A stretch of 64,000 nt of DNA from GCA-2737725 sp033763995 (GCA_033763995.1 JANRJL010000056.1:62001-126000), one strand, 5' to 3'; positions 43,289 through 52,548 are shown, numbered from the stretch's first letter. A program made the numbers and translations. Notes: a model not told the origin generated them from the letters alone.

Positions 43289-44128
43289 TTAGGTCGCCGC
43301 GTGGCGTTGATGATGCAGCTGAATGATCGTCGCCGCCGTTTCCTCGATGGAGCGGCGCGTGACGTCGATCACCGGCCAGCCGTGCTTGGTGAACAGCCGG
43401 CGCGATTCGGCCACTTCCTCGCGCACGTTGTCGATGTTGGCGTAATTTTCCCCGCGCGTGTCGTTCATGATGCGCAGGCGGCTTTGACGGATGTCGCTGA
43501 GACTCTTGGGCTCGCGCGTCAGGCCCACGATGAGGGGCTTGGCCGCGTGAACGATCTCGTCGGGCAACACCAGGCCCGGCACCAGCGGAATGTTGGCCAC
43601 CTTGTAGCCGCGATTGGCGAGATACATGCAGGTGGGCGTCTTGGAGGTGCGCGACACGCCGATCAGGATGACGTCGGCCTCGGTCATGGTGGCCATGGAT
43701 TGGCCGTCGTCGTGTTGCATGGCGAAGTGCATGGCGTCGATGCGCTGAAAGTAGCCGTCGTCCATGACGTGCTGGCGGCCGATCTCGCTGGAGGCCTCGC
43801 GCTTGAAGTAGCGCCCCAAGGCCTGCATGACGGGATCGAGCGCCGAGACGGCGGGAATTTTCAATTCGCGGCAGGCTTTTTCCAACAGCACGCGAACCTC
43901 GGAATCGAGCAGCGTGTAAATCACCAGGCCCGGCGATTGTCGGATGCCCTCGATGACGCGGCCCATTTGCCCGGCGGTCCGGATCAGCCACCACGAATGC
44001 TCGCTCACCGGCGTGCCTTCGTATTGCACCAAACACGCGCGCGCGATGTTGGTCACCGTCTCGCCCGACGAGTCGGAGACAAGATGCAAATTGTAAGGGG
44101 CCGGCGCGGGCTTGGGATCGGTCAACAT
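43289..44128 (-). CDS. ppsR: Pyruvate, phosphate dikinase / PEP synthase regulatory protein
   Basis: Bifunctional kinase/Pi-dependent pyrophosphorylase (DUF299) that switches PPDK or PEP synthase off and on, 279 residues from ATG 44128 (MLTDPKPAPAPYNLHLVSDS). The P-loop is VILIGVSRTSKTPTCMYLAN, and LVPGLVLPDEIV and GLTREPKSLSDIRQSRL are family motifs. The upstream extension to 44227 is not protein-like. It is the first gene to the left of the candidate origin, transcribed away from it. Confidence 0.95.
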   Translation of the reverse strand: MLTDPKPAPAPYNLHLVSDSSGETVTNIARACLVQYEGTPVSEHSWWLIRTAGQMGRVIEGIRQSPGLVIYTLLDSEVRVLLEKACRELKIPAVSALDPVMQALGRYFKREASSEIGRQHVMDDGYFQRIDAMHFAMQHDDGQSMATMTEADVILIGVSRTSKTPTCMYLANRGYKVANIPLVPGLVLPDEIVHAAKPLIVGLTREPKSLSDIRQSRLRIMNDTRGENYANIDNVREEVAESRRLFTKHGWPVIDVTRRSIEETAATIIQLHHQRHAAT

Positions 44129-44707
44129 GACCTCATTTAGCCCTTGGGATGGAATAAGGACAACGGGGATAACACCCGGTTCTCCCCGATCTTCCAATAA
44201 ATCACCCCGGCATGGCGTCTTTTCCACGGTGTTTCATCCTGGCGTCATCCGGCTGATTGGCGGGTTGGGAAAAAGGTGAATCCGACGCCGGGTTGAAAAT
44301 CGTCCCACGGTTATCCGTCATGCGCGGAGTGAAGAATCGTCAATGGAGTCAGGGCCTGGCAAAAACCATCCACGATTCCATCACGATTATTTTTTCTGCG
44401 CGAGCGATAATGCGCATATGTGGATAGTCATGGGTTTATGTGAATCCCCATGATTCAGGGGTCCTACTACCGCTTCCATTCTCTTATTAAGAATCTTTAT
44501 AAGAGTAGAAGGACAGCCGGGATGAATAACGTCTTCTAAACCCGTTTGACTTTGGCCGGGTCGTCGGCTAGGTATGGACCCGTCTAATCAAGGTCGGTTC
44601 CGACCTGTCCTTTCAAGTCTTCACGCCTGTTTCGTGTCCCGCCGCCCGGCGGATCAAAGGCGTTGGCTTTCTCCCCACGCGTCGCTCCAACTCACGGCAC
44701 ACATCCC
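44129..44707. other. Candidate chromosomal replication origin (oriC) between ppsR and rho
   Basis: A 579-bp gap from which both neighbours are transcribed away. At least six GANTC sites lie in 44334-44495 (44334, 44346, 44374, 44442, 44452, 44491; 5 bases each). DnaA-box-like sequences include TGTGGATAG (44419-44427), TTATCCGTC (44311-44319) and TTTTCCACG (44221-44229). AT-rich blocks at 44385-44425 and 44477-44510 could unwind; the second contains CTCTTAT/ATAAGAG arms (44481-44487, 44499-44505). In Caulobacter the origin lies next to a ppsR homologue. The last ~190 bases are also the rho leader. Confidence 0.7.
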
Positions 44708-45970
44708 ATGCATCTTTCAGAACTCAAGCGTAAACCACCGGCCGAGCTTCTCGCCTTCGCCGAGGAGTTGGGCATCGAGAACGCCTCGAATCTGCGCCGC
44801 CAGGACATGATGTTCGCGATCCTCAAGGTGCTGGCCGAGAAGGACACCACCATCGAGGGCGACGGCGTGCTGGAAATCCTCCAGGACGGCTTCGGCTTCC
44901 TGCGTTCGGCGCAGGCGAATTACCTGCCGGGGCCCGACGACATCTACGTCTCGCCCAGCCAAGTGCGCCGCTTCAGCCTGCGCACCGGCGACACGGTGGA
45001 AGGCCCGATCCGCGGCCCCAAGGAAGGCGAGCGCTACTTCGCGCTGCTGAAGGTCGACCGCATCAACTTCGAGGACCCCGACAAGGTCCGCCACCGCATC
45101 AACTTCGACAACCTGACGCCGCTCTATCCCGACAAGAAGTTGACGATGGAGGTCGAGCAAAAAGACACCAAGAACAAGGACCTGACCGCCCGCGTCATCG
45201 AGCTGGTGGCGCCCCTGGGCAAGGGTCAGCGCGCGCTGATCACCGCCCAGCCGCGCACCGGCAAGACCATCATGCTGCAAAACATCGCCAACGCGGTCGC
45301 GGCCAACCACCCGGAAGTTTACCTGATCGTGCTGCTGATCGACGAGCGGCCCGAGGAAGTCACCGACATGGCCCGTACCGTGAAGGGCGAAGTGGTCAGC
45401 TCGACCTTCGACGAACCGGCCTCGCGCCACGTCCAGGTGGCCGAGATGGTGATCGAGAAGGCCAAGCGCTTGGTGGAACACAAGCGCGACGTGGTGATCC
45501 TGCTCGATTCCATCACGCGCCTCGCGCGTGCCTACAACACCGTGGTGCCCAGCTCGGGCAAGGTGCTGACGGGCGGCGTCGACGCCAACGCGCTGCAGCG
45601 GCCGAAACGATTCTTCGGTGCCGCGCACAATATCGAGGAAGGCGGCTCGCTGACCATCATCGCCACGGCGCTGATCGACACCGGCAGCCGCATGGATGAA
45701 GTGATCTTCGAGGAATTCAAGGGCACCGGTAACTCGGAAATCATTCTCGACCGCAAGCTTTCCGACAAGCGCGTGTTCCCGTCGATCGACATCACCAAGT
45801 CGGGCACCCGCAAGGAAGAGCTGCTGGTTCGCCAGGATCAACTGTCGAAGATGTGGGTGCTGCGCCGCATTCTCGATCCCATGGGCGTCCAGGACGGCAT
45901 GGAGTTCCTGCTCGACAAACTGCGCGAAACCAAGAACAACAACGAATTCTTCGACCGCATGAACAAGTAG
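44708..45970 (+). CDS. rho: Transcription termination factor Rho
   Basis: Hexameric RNA/DNA helicase that ends transcription, 420 residues. It starts MHLSELKRKPPAELLAFAEE, then has the RNA-binding OSB/cold-shock fold (LEILQDGFGFLRS, DDIYVSPSQVRRF), Walker A PLGKGQRALITAQPRTGKT and Walker B DVVILLDSITRLARAYNTV. Positions beyond ATG 44708 are open for another 15 codons but are not conserved. It is followed by a strong terminator at 46005. hemE, which often precedes or follows rho next to the origin in this class, is absent. Confidence 0.98.
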   Translation: MHLSELKRKPPAELLAFAEELGIENASNLRRQDMMFAILKVLAEKDTTIEGDGVLEILQDGFGFLRSAQANYLPGPDDIYVSPSQVRRFSLRTGDTVEGPIRGPKEGERYFALLKVDRINFEDPDKVRHRINFDNLTPLYPDKKLTMEVEQKDTKNKDLTARVIELVAPLGKGQRALITAQPRTGKTIMLQNIANAVAANHPEVYLIVLLIDERPEEVTDMARTVKGEVVSSTFDEPASRHVQVAEMVIEKAKRLVEHKRDVVILLDSITRLARAYNTVVPSSGKVLTGGVDANALQRPKRFFGAAHNIEEGGSLTIIATALIDTGSRMDEVIFEEFKGTGNSEIILDRKLSDKRVFPSIDITKSGTRKEELLVRQDQLSKMWVLRRILDPMGVQDGMEFLLDKLRETKNNNEFFDRMNK

Positions 45971-46004
45971 CGGATCGGAGAATCTCAAGCGCGATCAATT
46001 ACAT

Positions 46005-46038
46005 AAACGGGCCGCTCCCATGGAGCAGCCCGTTTTTT
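46005..46038 (+). terminator. Rho-independent terminator of rho
   Basis: AAACGGGC (46005-46012) and GCCCGTTT (46028-46035), with an inner CTCC/GGAG stem (46015-46018, 46022-46025), followed by a T run to 46038. Confidence 0.88.
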
Positions 46039-46095
46039 ATTGTCGTTGTCACCCCGAAGCCTAGATATGATGGCCCAGTAAAAATGGAGGCAACG

Positions 46096-46488
46096 ATGAT
46101 CAAAACAGCAGTGGCGGCCATGGTGTTCTCCGTGGCTATGAGCGGCGCGGCCGCGGCGCAGGACGCCTGCGACAATCTCAAGGGCCCCGAGAAGGCCGCG
46201 TGCAAGCAAGCCGCCAAGGAAGCGGCCAAGGAAACAGGCGGCAAGGCCAACCTGGGCCGCTCCGAGGAGATGAAGGGCCTCGGCGCCCAAGGCAAGGGCC
46301 AAGGGGCTGAAAATCGTGCCGAGAAAGGCAAAGGCATCGCCGACAAGGACATGACCGAGGAAGCCAAGTCCATGGCCAAGGACAAGGCCGACAAGAAGGT
46401 CAAGGATCTGAAAGAACAGGCCAAGGAAGACGTGAAGGACAAGGCGAAAGACAAAGCCGCCGACACGCTAAAAAAGCGCGGCGAGTAA
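46096..46488 (+). CDS. Secreted Lys/Ala/Asp-rich hypothetical protein
   Basis: A 130-residue protein with a clear signal peptide (MIKTAVAAMVFSVAMSGAAA, cleaved after AAAQ). The mature part is extremely hydrophilic and repetitive, with many Lys, Ala, Asp and Glu residues (MAKDKADKKVKDLKEQAKED) and one Cys pair near its start (DACDNLKGPEKAACKQA). The GGAGG ribosome site lies before ATG 46096. It is a single-gene unit with its own terminator. The function is unknown; the composition suggests a coiled or intrinsically disordered periplasmic protein. Confidence 0.75.
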   Translation: MIKTAVAAMVFSVAMSGAAAAQDACDNLKGPEKAACKQAAKEAAKETGGKANLGRSEEMKGLGAQGKGQGAENRAEKGKGIADKDMTEEAKSMAKDKADKKVKDLKEQAKEDVKDKAKDKAADTLKKRGE

Positions 46489-46512
46489 AGTCGCCGTCAG
46501 CACGCCGAACAC

Positions 46513-46545
46513 AAAGGGCCGGATGAACTCCGGCCCTTTTGCTTT
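46513..46545 (+). terminator. Rho-independent terminator of the secreted-protein gene
   Basis: AAAGGGCCGG (46513-46522) and CCGGCCCTTT (46530-46539) form a perfect 10-bp stem with a 7-base loop, followed by a T-rich tract. It also abuts the convergent quinone reductase stop at 46546. Confidence 0.85.
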
Positions 46546-47523
46546 TCAGATCACCAAGATCGTCGAGCCCGTCGTGCGCCGGCTTTCCAAATCCGAGTGC
46601 GCATGGGGCGCTTGCTCCAGACCGAAGGACTGGCCCACCTCGATTTTCACCTTGCCGGTTTGCACGGCGTCGAAGAACTCCGCCGCGCCGCGCTCCAAGT
46701 CCGCGCGCTGGCCGGTGTAGTCCGCCAGCGTCGGGCGCGTGACGAACAACGAACCCTTGGGACCGAGCATCCCCACTTCCAAGGCCGGCGGCGGGCCCGA
46801 GGCATTGCCGAAGGACACCATCAGCCCGCGCTTGGGCAGGCAATCGAGCGATTTGAAAAAGGTGTCCTTGCCGACGCCGTCATAGACCACCGACACGCCC
46901 TTGCCGCCGGTGATGGAACGCACCTGCGACACAAAATCCTCCTCCTTATAAAGGATGGTGTAAGCGCAGCCGTTGGCCCGGGCGATCTCGGCCTTCTCCC
47001 TGCTGCCGACGGTGCCGATGACCGTGGCGCCCAGCGCTTTGGCCCATTGGCAAAACAACACGCCCACGCCGCCGGCGGCGGCATGAAACAAAACCGTTTC
47101 GCCGGCTTTCAGTTGATGGAGGCTGCGCAGCAGATACCAGGCCGTCAGTCCGCGCAGCATGGTGCCGCCGATCTGCTCGTCCTTGAGCTTGGGCGGAACC
47201 TTCACCAAGGTCGCCGCGGGCATGACGCGCATCTCGGCGTAGCTGCCCATGGGACCGTTGCCGTAGCACACGCGGTCGCCGGGCTTGAAATCCTTCACGC
47301 CCGGCCCGACAGCCTCGATGAAGCCCACGGCCTCCATGCCGGGCGTGAAGGGTTTGGCCGCCACGGGGTAAAGGCCCGAGCGGTGATAAGTGTCGATGAA
47401 ATTCACGCCCGCCACGGTTTGACGCAGGCGCACCTGGCCCTCGCCGGGATCGCCCACGGCCACGTCATCGAGTCTCAGAACTTCCGGCCCGCCGGTTTCG
47501 CGGCAGACAATCGCTTTGACCAT
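46546..47523 (-). CDS. Quinone oxidoreductase / zinc-independent alcohol dehydrogenase family
   Basis: NADPH:quinone reductase-type MDR protein, 325 residues. The GroES-like N domain includes GVNFIDTYHRSGLYPV and PFTPGMEAVGFIEAVGPGV; VLFHAAAGGVGVLFCQWAKA is the NADP-binding loop. The cysteine ligands of zinc alcohol dehydrogenases are absent. The chosen start at 47523 (MVKAIVCRETGGPEVLRLDD) is standard. It is 2 bases after the ogt stop on the same strand. Confidence 0.9.
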   Translation of the reverse strand: MVKAIVCRETGGPEVLRLDDVAVGDPGEGQVRLRQTVAGVNFIDTYHRSGLYPVAAKPFTPGMEAVGFIEAVGPGVKDFKPGDRVCYGNGPMGSYAEMRVMPAATLVKVPPKLKDEQIGGTMLRGLTAWYLLRSLHQLKAGETVLFHAAAGGVGVLFCQWAKALGATVIGTVGSREKAEIARANGCAYTILYKEEDFVSQVRSITGGKGVSVVYDGVGKDTFFKSLDCLPKRGLMVSFGNASGPPPALEVGMLGPKGSLFVTRPTLADYTGQRADLERGAAEFFDAVQTGKVKIEVGQSFGLEQAPHAHSDLESRRTTGSTILVI

Positions 47524-47525
47524 GG

Positions 47526-47981
47526 TCAAATCCCCAACATCGCGCCTTCGAGTTTCAACAACGCGGCCTTTGTATCCAAACCGCCATCGCCCGAATAGCC
47601 CCCGAGCCCGCCATTCGATGCCAGCACGCGGTGGCACGGAATGATGATCGGAATGGGGTTGGCTCCGCAGGCGCCGCCGACGGCGCGTGCGACCGAGCGC
47701 AAACTCTTGGCCAAATCGCCGTAGGTCTTGGTGCGGCCATAGGGAATGGCGCACATGGCGCGCCAGACCCGCTGTTGAAACGCCGTGCCGGCGGGCTTCA
47801 CGGGCAGATCAAAATCCGCGAGCTTGCCGTCGAAGTAGCGATCCACCTGATCCTTGGCTTTGCGCAGAAACGGCGTGGAGTGATTGTCCTTGGCCCAACC
47901 CCAATCCAGCGAAACGATGGCGCCGTCTTCCTCGGTCAAAGTGATGTCGCCCACGGGCGAATGAAATGATAGTTGCGGCAT
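47526..47981 (-). CDS. ogt: Methylated-DNA-protein-cysteine methyltransferase
   Basis: Suicide enzyme that removes O6-alkylguanine and O4-alkylthymine adducts, 151 residues. The acceptor cysteine is in IPIIIPCHRVLASNGGLGGY (PCHRV), and FQQRVWRAMCAIPYGRTKTY is the Ogt/Ada helix-turn-helix entry. It is between the DUF255 gene (7 bases upstream) and the quinone reductase gene, forming a three-gene operon. Confidence 0.95.
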   Translation of the reverse strand: MPQLSFHSPVGDITLTEEDGAIVSLDWGWAKDNHSTPFLRKAKDQVDRYFDGKLADFDLPVKPAGTAFQQRVWRAMCAIPYGRTKTYGDLAKSLRSVARAVGGACGANPIPIIIPCHRVLASNGGLGGYSGDGGLDTKAALLKLEGAMLGI

Positions 47982-47987
47982 GGCTCC

Positions 47988-50027
47988 TCACGCGCGATGA
48001 GACAACGACGTGGCCAATTCCATAGCATCGGTCATGGGCGCTGAACACACCGGACCCCGGCAGACGTAAGCCGTGGCTTTGCCGCTTACGCGCGCCTTGC
48101 CATGGGCGGGATGCGTGGCAGGCAGCGGGCGGGCATCGTCCGTCATGGCCAGGACCAGGTTGGGTTCCGAGACGCCGTGAACGGCCTTGAGCAGGGCGAG
48201 AGTGTCGGCCGCGGTTGGATCGCCCGCGATGACCACGGCCACGGGTGCGCTCAGCAAGTCAACCCCGTTGAGCAGCGTGGCGGCGTGGGGAAAGCTTTTC
48301 ATGCTCTCGGCGCCGAAGATTTGGCACACCATTTCGGCGCGGCGACCAAAGCCCTCCTCGCCCGTGAGCGCATGAAGCCGTGCCAACGCCAGCACCATGG
48401 CGCCGTTGCCCGAGGGCTGCGCGCCATCCTGCACGGTCTTGGTGCGCACGATGAGATCGGTGCGATCGGTGGGCGTGTAGAAATATCCGCCGGCCTCGTC
48501 CCAGAACAAATCGCGCGCCAGCTCCACCCAGCTTCGCGCCTGGACGAGGTATGAATCCGCGAAGGTCGCGCCGTGCAGCGCCAAGGCCGCATTGGCCATG
48601 TGGGCGTAATCGTCGAGCACGTCGATGTGCTGCAGCCGCCCGGCGCAGAAGCTGTGCCCCAAGCGCCCGCGGCCCGCCTCATCGCGCCATAGCATGGTAT
48701 CGCAGACGGCTTTGAAGGCCCGCGCGGCCAGATCGATCCAGTCCTTGCGATCGAAAGCCAGCCCAGCGCGCACCAAGGCCTCGATGGCGAGCCCGTTCCA
48801 ATCGGCCAGCACCTTGTCGTCGCGCCCCGGACGAACGCGCATGGCACGCATGGCCAGGAGTTTATCGCGGCCCCGCGCCAGGATCTCGGCGGCCTCGGGC
48901 GTGTCGGGCGCCGACTGGCCCAGACGATTGAGGATGGTGTGGTTGTCCCAATTGCCCTCGGGCGTGACGTCATAGGCCTTCTTGAACACCGGCGCATCGG
49001 AACCCAAGGCCGCATCGATCTCCGCTTCGGTCCAGACGTAGAACTTGCCTTCCTCGCCCTCGGAATCCGCATCGAGCGCGCCCGCGAAGCCACCGTTCTC
49101 GCCCGTCATCTCGCGCGTGAGCCAGGCGATGGTTTCCTCGACGCGCCGTTTGAACAAATCCGCCCGTGTGTCTTGCCAAACCAGCGTGAGCAACGCGATG
49201 AGCTGGGCGTTGTCGTAGAGCATTTTCTCGAAGTGCGGCGCGAGCCATCGGCCATCGGTGGAATAGCGCGCGAAGCCGCCGCCCAAGTGATCGTAAATCC
49301 CGCCCTGGCAAATGCGATCGAGCGTCAGCAACACCGCCGAGCGGAAGCGCTCGTCACCGGTGCGTTTATAGGCCCGCCAAACAAACTCCCACACCACCGG
49401 CATGGGGAACTTGGGCGCGCCGTCGAGTCCGCCGTCGGCATGATCGAAAAACTCCAGCAGGCGCTCGGCGGCTTCGGTGAGCATCTCGGGCGACAGGGGC
49501 TCGCGCAGCGTGTCGGCGGAGCGGCGGGCCACGGCGGCATTCAAGCCGACGGCCTGCTCGGCGACCTTGTCGGGCGCTTCACGCCAAACTTTGGACAACT
49601 GGGTGAGCACTTGTTGAAATCCCGGGCGGCCGTACCGCGGGGCAGGCGGAAAATAGGTGCCGCCCCAAAAGGGCTGGCCATCGGGCAACAGAAAAATCGT
49701 CAGCGGCCAACCACCCTGCTCGCCCATGAGGGCCAGGGCCTTCTGATAAATCGTGTCCACATCGGGGCGTTCCTCGCGGTCGACCTTGATGTTGATGAAC
49801 AGTTCGTTCATCAGCGCGGCCGTGGCGGGGTCCTCGAAACTTTCGTGGGCCATGACGTGGCACCAATGGCAGGCGGCATAGCCCACCGACAGCAACACCG
49901 GCTTGTTCTGTTCGCGCGCGGCGGCGAAGGCCTCCTCGCCCCAGGCCCACCAGTGGACCGGATTATCCCGGTGCTGCAAAAGATAGGGGCTGGTTTCGCG
50001 GCCGAGGCGGTTAAGTGCGGTCGCCAT
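47988..50027 (-). CDS. Thioredoxin-domain / DUF255 protein (YyaL-type)
   Basis: A 679-residue protein with an N-terminal thioredoxin-like DUF255 domain (GYAACHWCHVMAHESFEDPA, a CxxC redox site) and a C-terminal (alpha/alpha)6-barrel glycosidase-like domain, as in the human SPATA20 and B. subtilis YyaL families. The exact activity is unknown. Its start is MATALNRLGRETSPYLLQH. It is upstream of ogt with 7 bases between and leads the operon with ogt and quinone reductase. Confidence 0.88.
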   Translation of the reverse strand: MATALNRLGRETSPYLLQHRDNPVHWWAWGEEAFAAAREQNKPVLLSVGYAACHWCHVMAHESFEDPATAALMNELFINIKVDREERPDVDTIYQKALALMGEQGGWPLTIFLLPDGQPFWGGTYFPPAPRYGRPGFQQVLTQLSKVWREAPDKVAEQAVGLNAAVARRSADTLREPLSPEMLTEAAERLLEFFDHADGGLDGAPKFPMPVVWEFVWRAYKRTGDERFRSAVLLTLDRICQGGIYDHLGGGFARYSTDGRWLAPHFEKMLYDNAQLIALLTLVWQDTRADLFKRRVEETIAWLTREMTGENGGFAGALDADSEGEEGKFYVWTEAEIDAALGSDAPVFKKAYDVTPEGNWDNHTILNRLGQSAPDTPEAAEILARGRDKLLAMRAMRVRPGRDDKVLADWNGLAIEALVRAGLAFDRKDWIDLAARAFKAVCDTMLWRDEAGRGRLGHSFCAGRLQHIDVLDDYAHMANAALALHGATFADSYLVQARSWVELARDLFWDEAGGYFYTPTDRTDLIVRTKTVQDGAQPSGNGAMVLALARLHALTGEEGFGRRAEMVCQIFGAESMKSFPHAATLLNGVDLLSAPVAVVIAGDPTAADTLALLKAVHGVSEPNLVLAMTDDARPLPATHPAHGKARVSGKATAYVCRGPVCSAPMTDAMELATSLSHRA

Positions 50028-50133
50028 GGGTCAACACCTTATTGGGCCGCGTGACTCCGAACGGGAGTCTGCCTAACCTGGGGCAAGATGAGATCGATTC
50101 CAATCGCTCATTTCCGCCGCGGAGGCTTGGGCC

Positions 50134-50373
50134 ATGAAAGTCAACATCACCGTCGATTGCACGCCGGAAGAAGCGCGGGCCTTTTTAGGTCTGCCCGACA
50201 TCGCGCCGATGCAGGAAGCCGCCATGAAGCACCTCAAGGAGAACATGGAGAAAGCCGCCAAATCCATGGACCCCGAAGGCGTCATGAAGGCGTTCTTTCC
50301 CATGAAGCCCGAGCAACTGGCCGACATGCAGAAGGCGTTTTGGTCGCAATTTGCCAAGGGCTCGGGTTCGTAA
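50134..50373 (+). CDS. Small conserved protein, DUF6489-like
   Basis: A 79-residue soluble protein starting MKVNITVDCTPEEARAFLGL with a helical body (MKPEQLADMQKAFWSQ). It is often found upstream of mnmE in alphaproteobacteria and is encoded 22 bases before it, so the genes may be co-transcribed. A GGAGG site lies upstream of ATG 50134. The function is unknown. Confidence 0.7.
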   Translation: MKVNITVDCTPEEARAFLGLPDIAPMQEAAMKHLKENMEKAAKSMDPEGVMKAFFPMKPEQLADMQKAFWSQFAKGSGS

Positions 50374-50394
50374 GCGCCTGAGATTTTGCACTCA

Positions 50395-51738
50395 ATGTCC
50401 GCCGACACGATTTTTGCCCTGGCCTCGGCGCCGGGCCGGGCGGGCATCGCGGTGGTGCGCATCTCCGGCGCCAAAGCCGAGAAGGCGCTCAATCGGTTGG
50501 GCCGCGCCACGCCAGCCCCGCGCAAGGCGGTGCGCGCCAAGCTTGCCGATCCCAATTCCGGCGAGCTGTTAGACGACGGTCTGGCGATTTGGTTTCCCGC
50601 CCCCCACAGTTTCACCGGCGAGGACGTGGTGGAGCTGCACCTGCACGGCGGGCGCGCCGTCATCGACAGCGTGCTCGCGGCGCTCTCGTCCATCGGCGGC
50701 TTGCGCCCGGCCGAGCCCGGCGAGTTCACCCGGCGCGCCTTCGGCAACGACAAACTCGACCTCACCCAGGCCGAGGCCCTGGCCGATCTGGTGGACGCCG
50801 AAAGCCGCGCGCAGCAACGCCAGGCCCTGCGGCAGATGGGCGGCGCGCTGAAGGAAATCACCGACGATTGGCGCCACCGCCTGGTGCAGGCGCTCGCACA
50901 CCTGGAAGCGGTGATCGATTTTCCCGACGAAGACTTGCCGCCCGATGTGGCCGAGAAGGTATGGGGCGAAGTGCGCGACTTGGAAAAAGCCATCGCGGCA
51001 TTTTTGGATGACAATCACCGCGCCGAGCGAATCCGCGAGGGTCTGTCCATCGCGATCCTCGGCCCACCCAACGCGGGCAAGTCGAGCTTGCTCAACGCGC
51101 TGGTCAAACGCGATGCGGCCATTGTTTCGGCCAAGCCCGGCACCACGCGCGATGTGATCGAAGTTCATTTCGAGATCGCGGGCTTCGCCGTCACCGTGGC
51201 CGACACGGCCGGATTGCGTGCCGCCGCCGACGAGATCGAGGACGAAGGCATTCGCCGCGCCCGGGCCCGGGCTGAAAGTGCCGATATTCGCATCGCGCTG
51301 TTCGATGGCGCGACCTACCCCGCGCGCGACGCCGAGACCGCCGCGCTGATCGACGATTCAACGTTGGTTGCGGTCAACAAGGCCGATCTGCTCGATCAGG
51401 CGCGGGACATGGAAATCGACACGGCAGACGGCTGGCGCACGACGCACTTCATTTCCGTCAAAACCGGCTTCGGCATGGAGGCGCTGATGCGCCGCCTGGA
51501 AGAGATGATCAAGAAACGCTTTGACGGCGCCGGTTCGGCGGCCATCACGCGCGCCCGCCACCGCAAGGCGTTGGAAGACTGCCGCGACGCCCTCGCTCGC
51601 AGCCAAACGGCGGATTTGCCGGAGCTGGCGGCGGAAGATCTGCGCTTGGCCGCGCGCGCCCTGGGGCGCATCACGGGGCGCGTCGACGTGGAGGAAATCC
51701 TCGACGTGGTGTTTCGCGAGTTCTGCATCGGAAAATAG
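50395..51738 (+). CDS. mnmE: tRNA modification GTPase MnmE
   Basis: GTPase that with MnmG builds the 5-carboxymethylaminomethyl group on wobble uridine, 447 residues. FALASAPGRAGIAVVRISG is the N-terminal folate-binding domain; the G domain has G1 ILGPPNAGKSSLLNALVKRD, G2 TTRDVIE and G3 DTAGLR, followed by NKAD. The C-terminal CIGK motif (FREFCIGK) is at the very end. The start is ATG 50395; a TTG three codons earlier is possible. A HAD gene lies between it and mnmG. Confidence 0.98.
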   Translation: MSADTIFALASAPGRAGIAVVRISGAKAEKALNRLGRATPAPRKAVRAKLADPNSGELLDDGLAIWFPAPHSFTGEDVVELHLHGGRAVIDSVLAALSSIGGLRPAEPGEFTRRAFGNDKLDLTQAEALADLVDAESRAQQRQALRQMGGALKEITDDWRHRLVQALAHLEAVIDFPDEDLPPDVAEKVWGEVRDLEKAIAAFLDDNHRAERIREGLSIAILGPPNAGKSSLLNALVKRDAAIVSAKPGTTRDVIEVHFEIAGFAVTVADTAGLRAAADEIEDEGIRRARARAESADIRIALFDGATYPARDAETAALIDDSTLVAVNKADLLDQARDMEIDTADGWRTTHFISVKTGFGMEALMRRLEEMIKKRFDGAGSAAITRARHRKALEDCRDALARSQTADLPELAAEDLRLAARALGRITGRVDVEEILDVVFREFCIGK

Positions 51739-51740
51739 CC

Positions 51741-52457
51741 ATGGCGGCCAAGGTTGATTTCAAGCGCATCACGGCGCTGTCATTCGATTGCTACGGCACG
51801 CTGATCGACTGGGAAACGGGTTTGCGGGGTGCGTTGCACGCGAAGTTCGGTCCCGTTCCGGAGAAAACTCTTTTTCCTGCTTTTGCCGAGGCCGAGGCCC
51901 GCGAAGAAGCACGAACGCCGGGCAAGCCGTATCCGTTGATTCTTGAGGCCGTGTATCGGGCGCTGGCTGTGCGATTTGATGTGACCATCACCCAGGACGA
52001 TGCGCGAAATCTCGGCGCGTCGATTCCGAACTGGCCGGCCTTCAAGGACAGCGCCGACGCGCTGAAGCGCCTCCAGCGGCGATTCAAGCTTTGCATTCTG
52101 TCCAATGTCGATCATGCCTCCTTCGCGGCCAGCGAAAGAAAGCTCGGCGTGAGTTTTGATTTGGTTGTGACGGCGCAGGATGTGGGTTCATACAAGCCTG
52201 ATCTAAAAAACTTCCGTGCCCTCTTGGATCACACACGTGAAGCCAAGATCATCTCTCGCAAACCAGAACTGCTGCATGTGGCCGAGAGCTTGTTCCACGA
52301 TCATGTGCCCGCGCAGAAGTTGGGATTGAAAACCTGCTGGATCGATCGTCGCGCCGGTCAAGGCGGCGGCGCCAGCACGGGCGGGCGAAAACTTGCGGTG
52401 AAACCGCATCTCACGTTTCATTCTTTGGCGCAGCTCGCTGACGCTGCTGGCGTTTAA
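51741..52457 (+). CDS. Haloacid dehalogenase type II-like hydrolase
   Basis: HAD-superfamily hydrolase, 238 residues. It has ITALSFDCYGTLIDWETGL (the nucleophile DxYGT motif), LCILSNVD (motif II) and VGSYKPDLKNF (motif III with the catalytic Lys). HVAESLFHDHVPAQKLGLKT corresponds to motif IV, and its key Asp is replaced or shifted. The substrate is unknown. It starts 2 bases after mnmE and interrupts the common mnmE-mnmG order. Confidence 0.85.
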   Translation: MAAKVDFKRITALSFDCYGTLIDWETGLRGALHAKFGPVPEKTLFPAFAEAEAREEARTPGKPYPLILEAVYRALAVRFDVTITQDDARNLGASIPNWPAFKDSADALKRLQRRFKLCILSNVDHASFAASERKLGVSFDLVVTAQDVGSYKPDLKNFRALLDHTREAKIISRKPELLHVAESLFHDHVPAQKLGLKTCWIDRRAGQGGGASTGGRKLAVKPHLTFHSLAQLADAAGV

Positions 52458-52548
52458 GCGAATCGACCAACCCCCACTCCACGCGCGAATCCCATTGGTC
52501 GCGAGGCGTGTTGGAGTTATATAGGCCGCCACTCACATTGAGTGCGGC

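Noticed and set aside
44717..45988. A minus-strand open frame antisense to rho
   Set aside because: rho is complete and conserved on the + strand. The antisense frame has no motifs.
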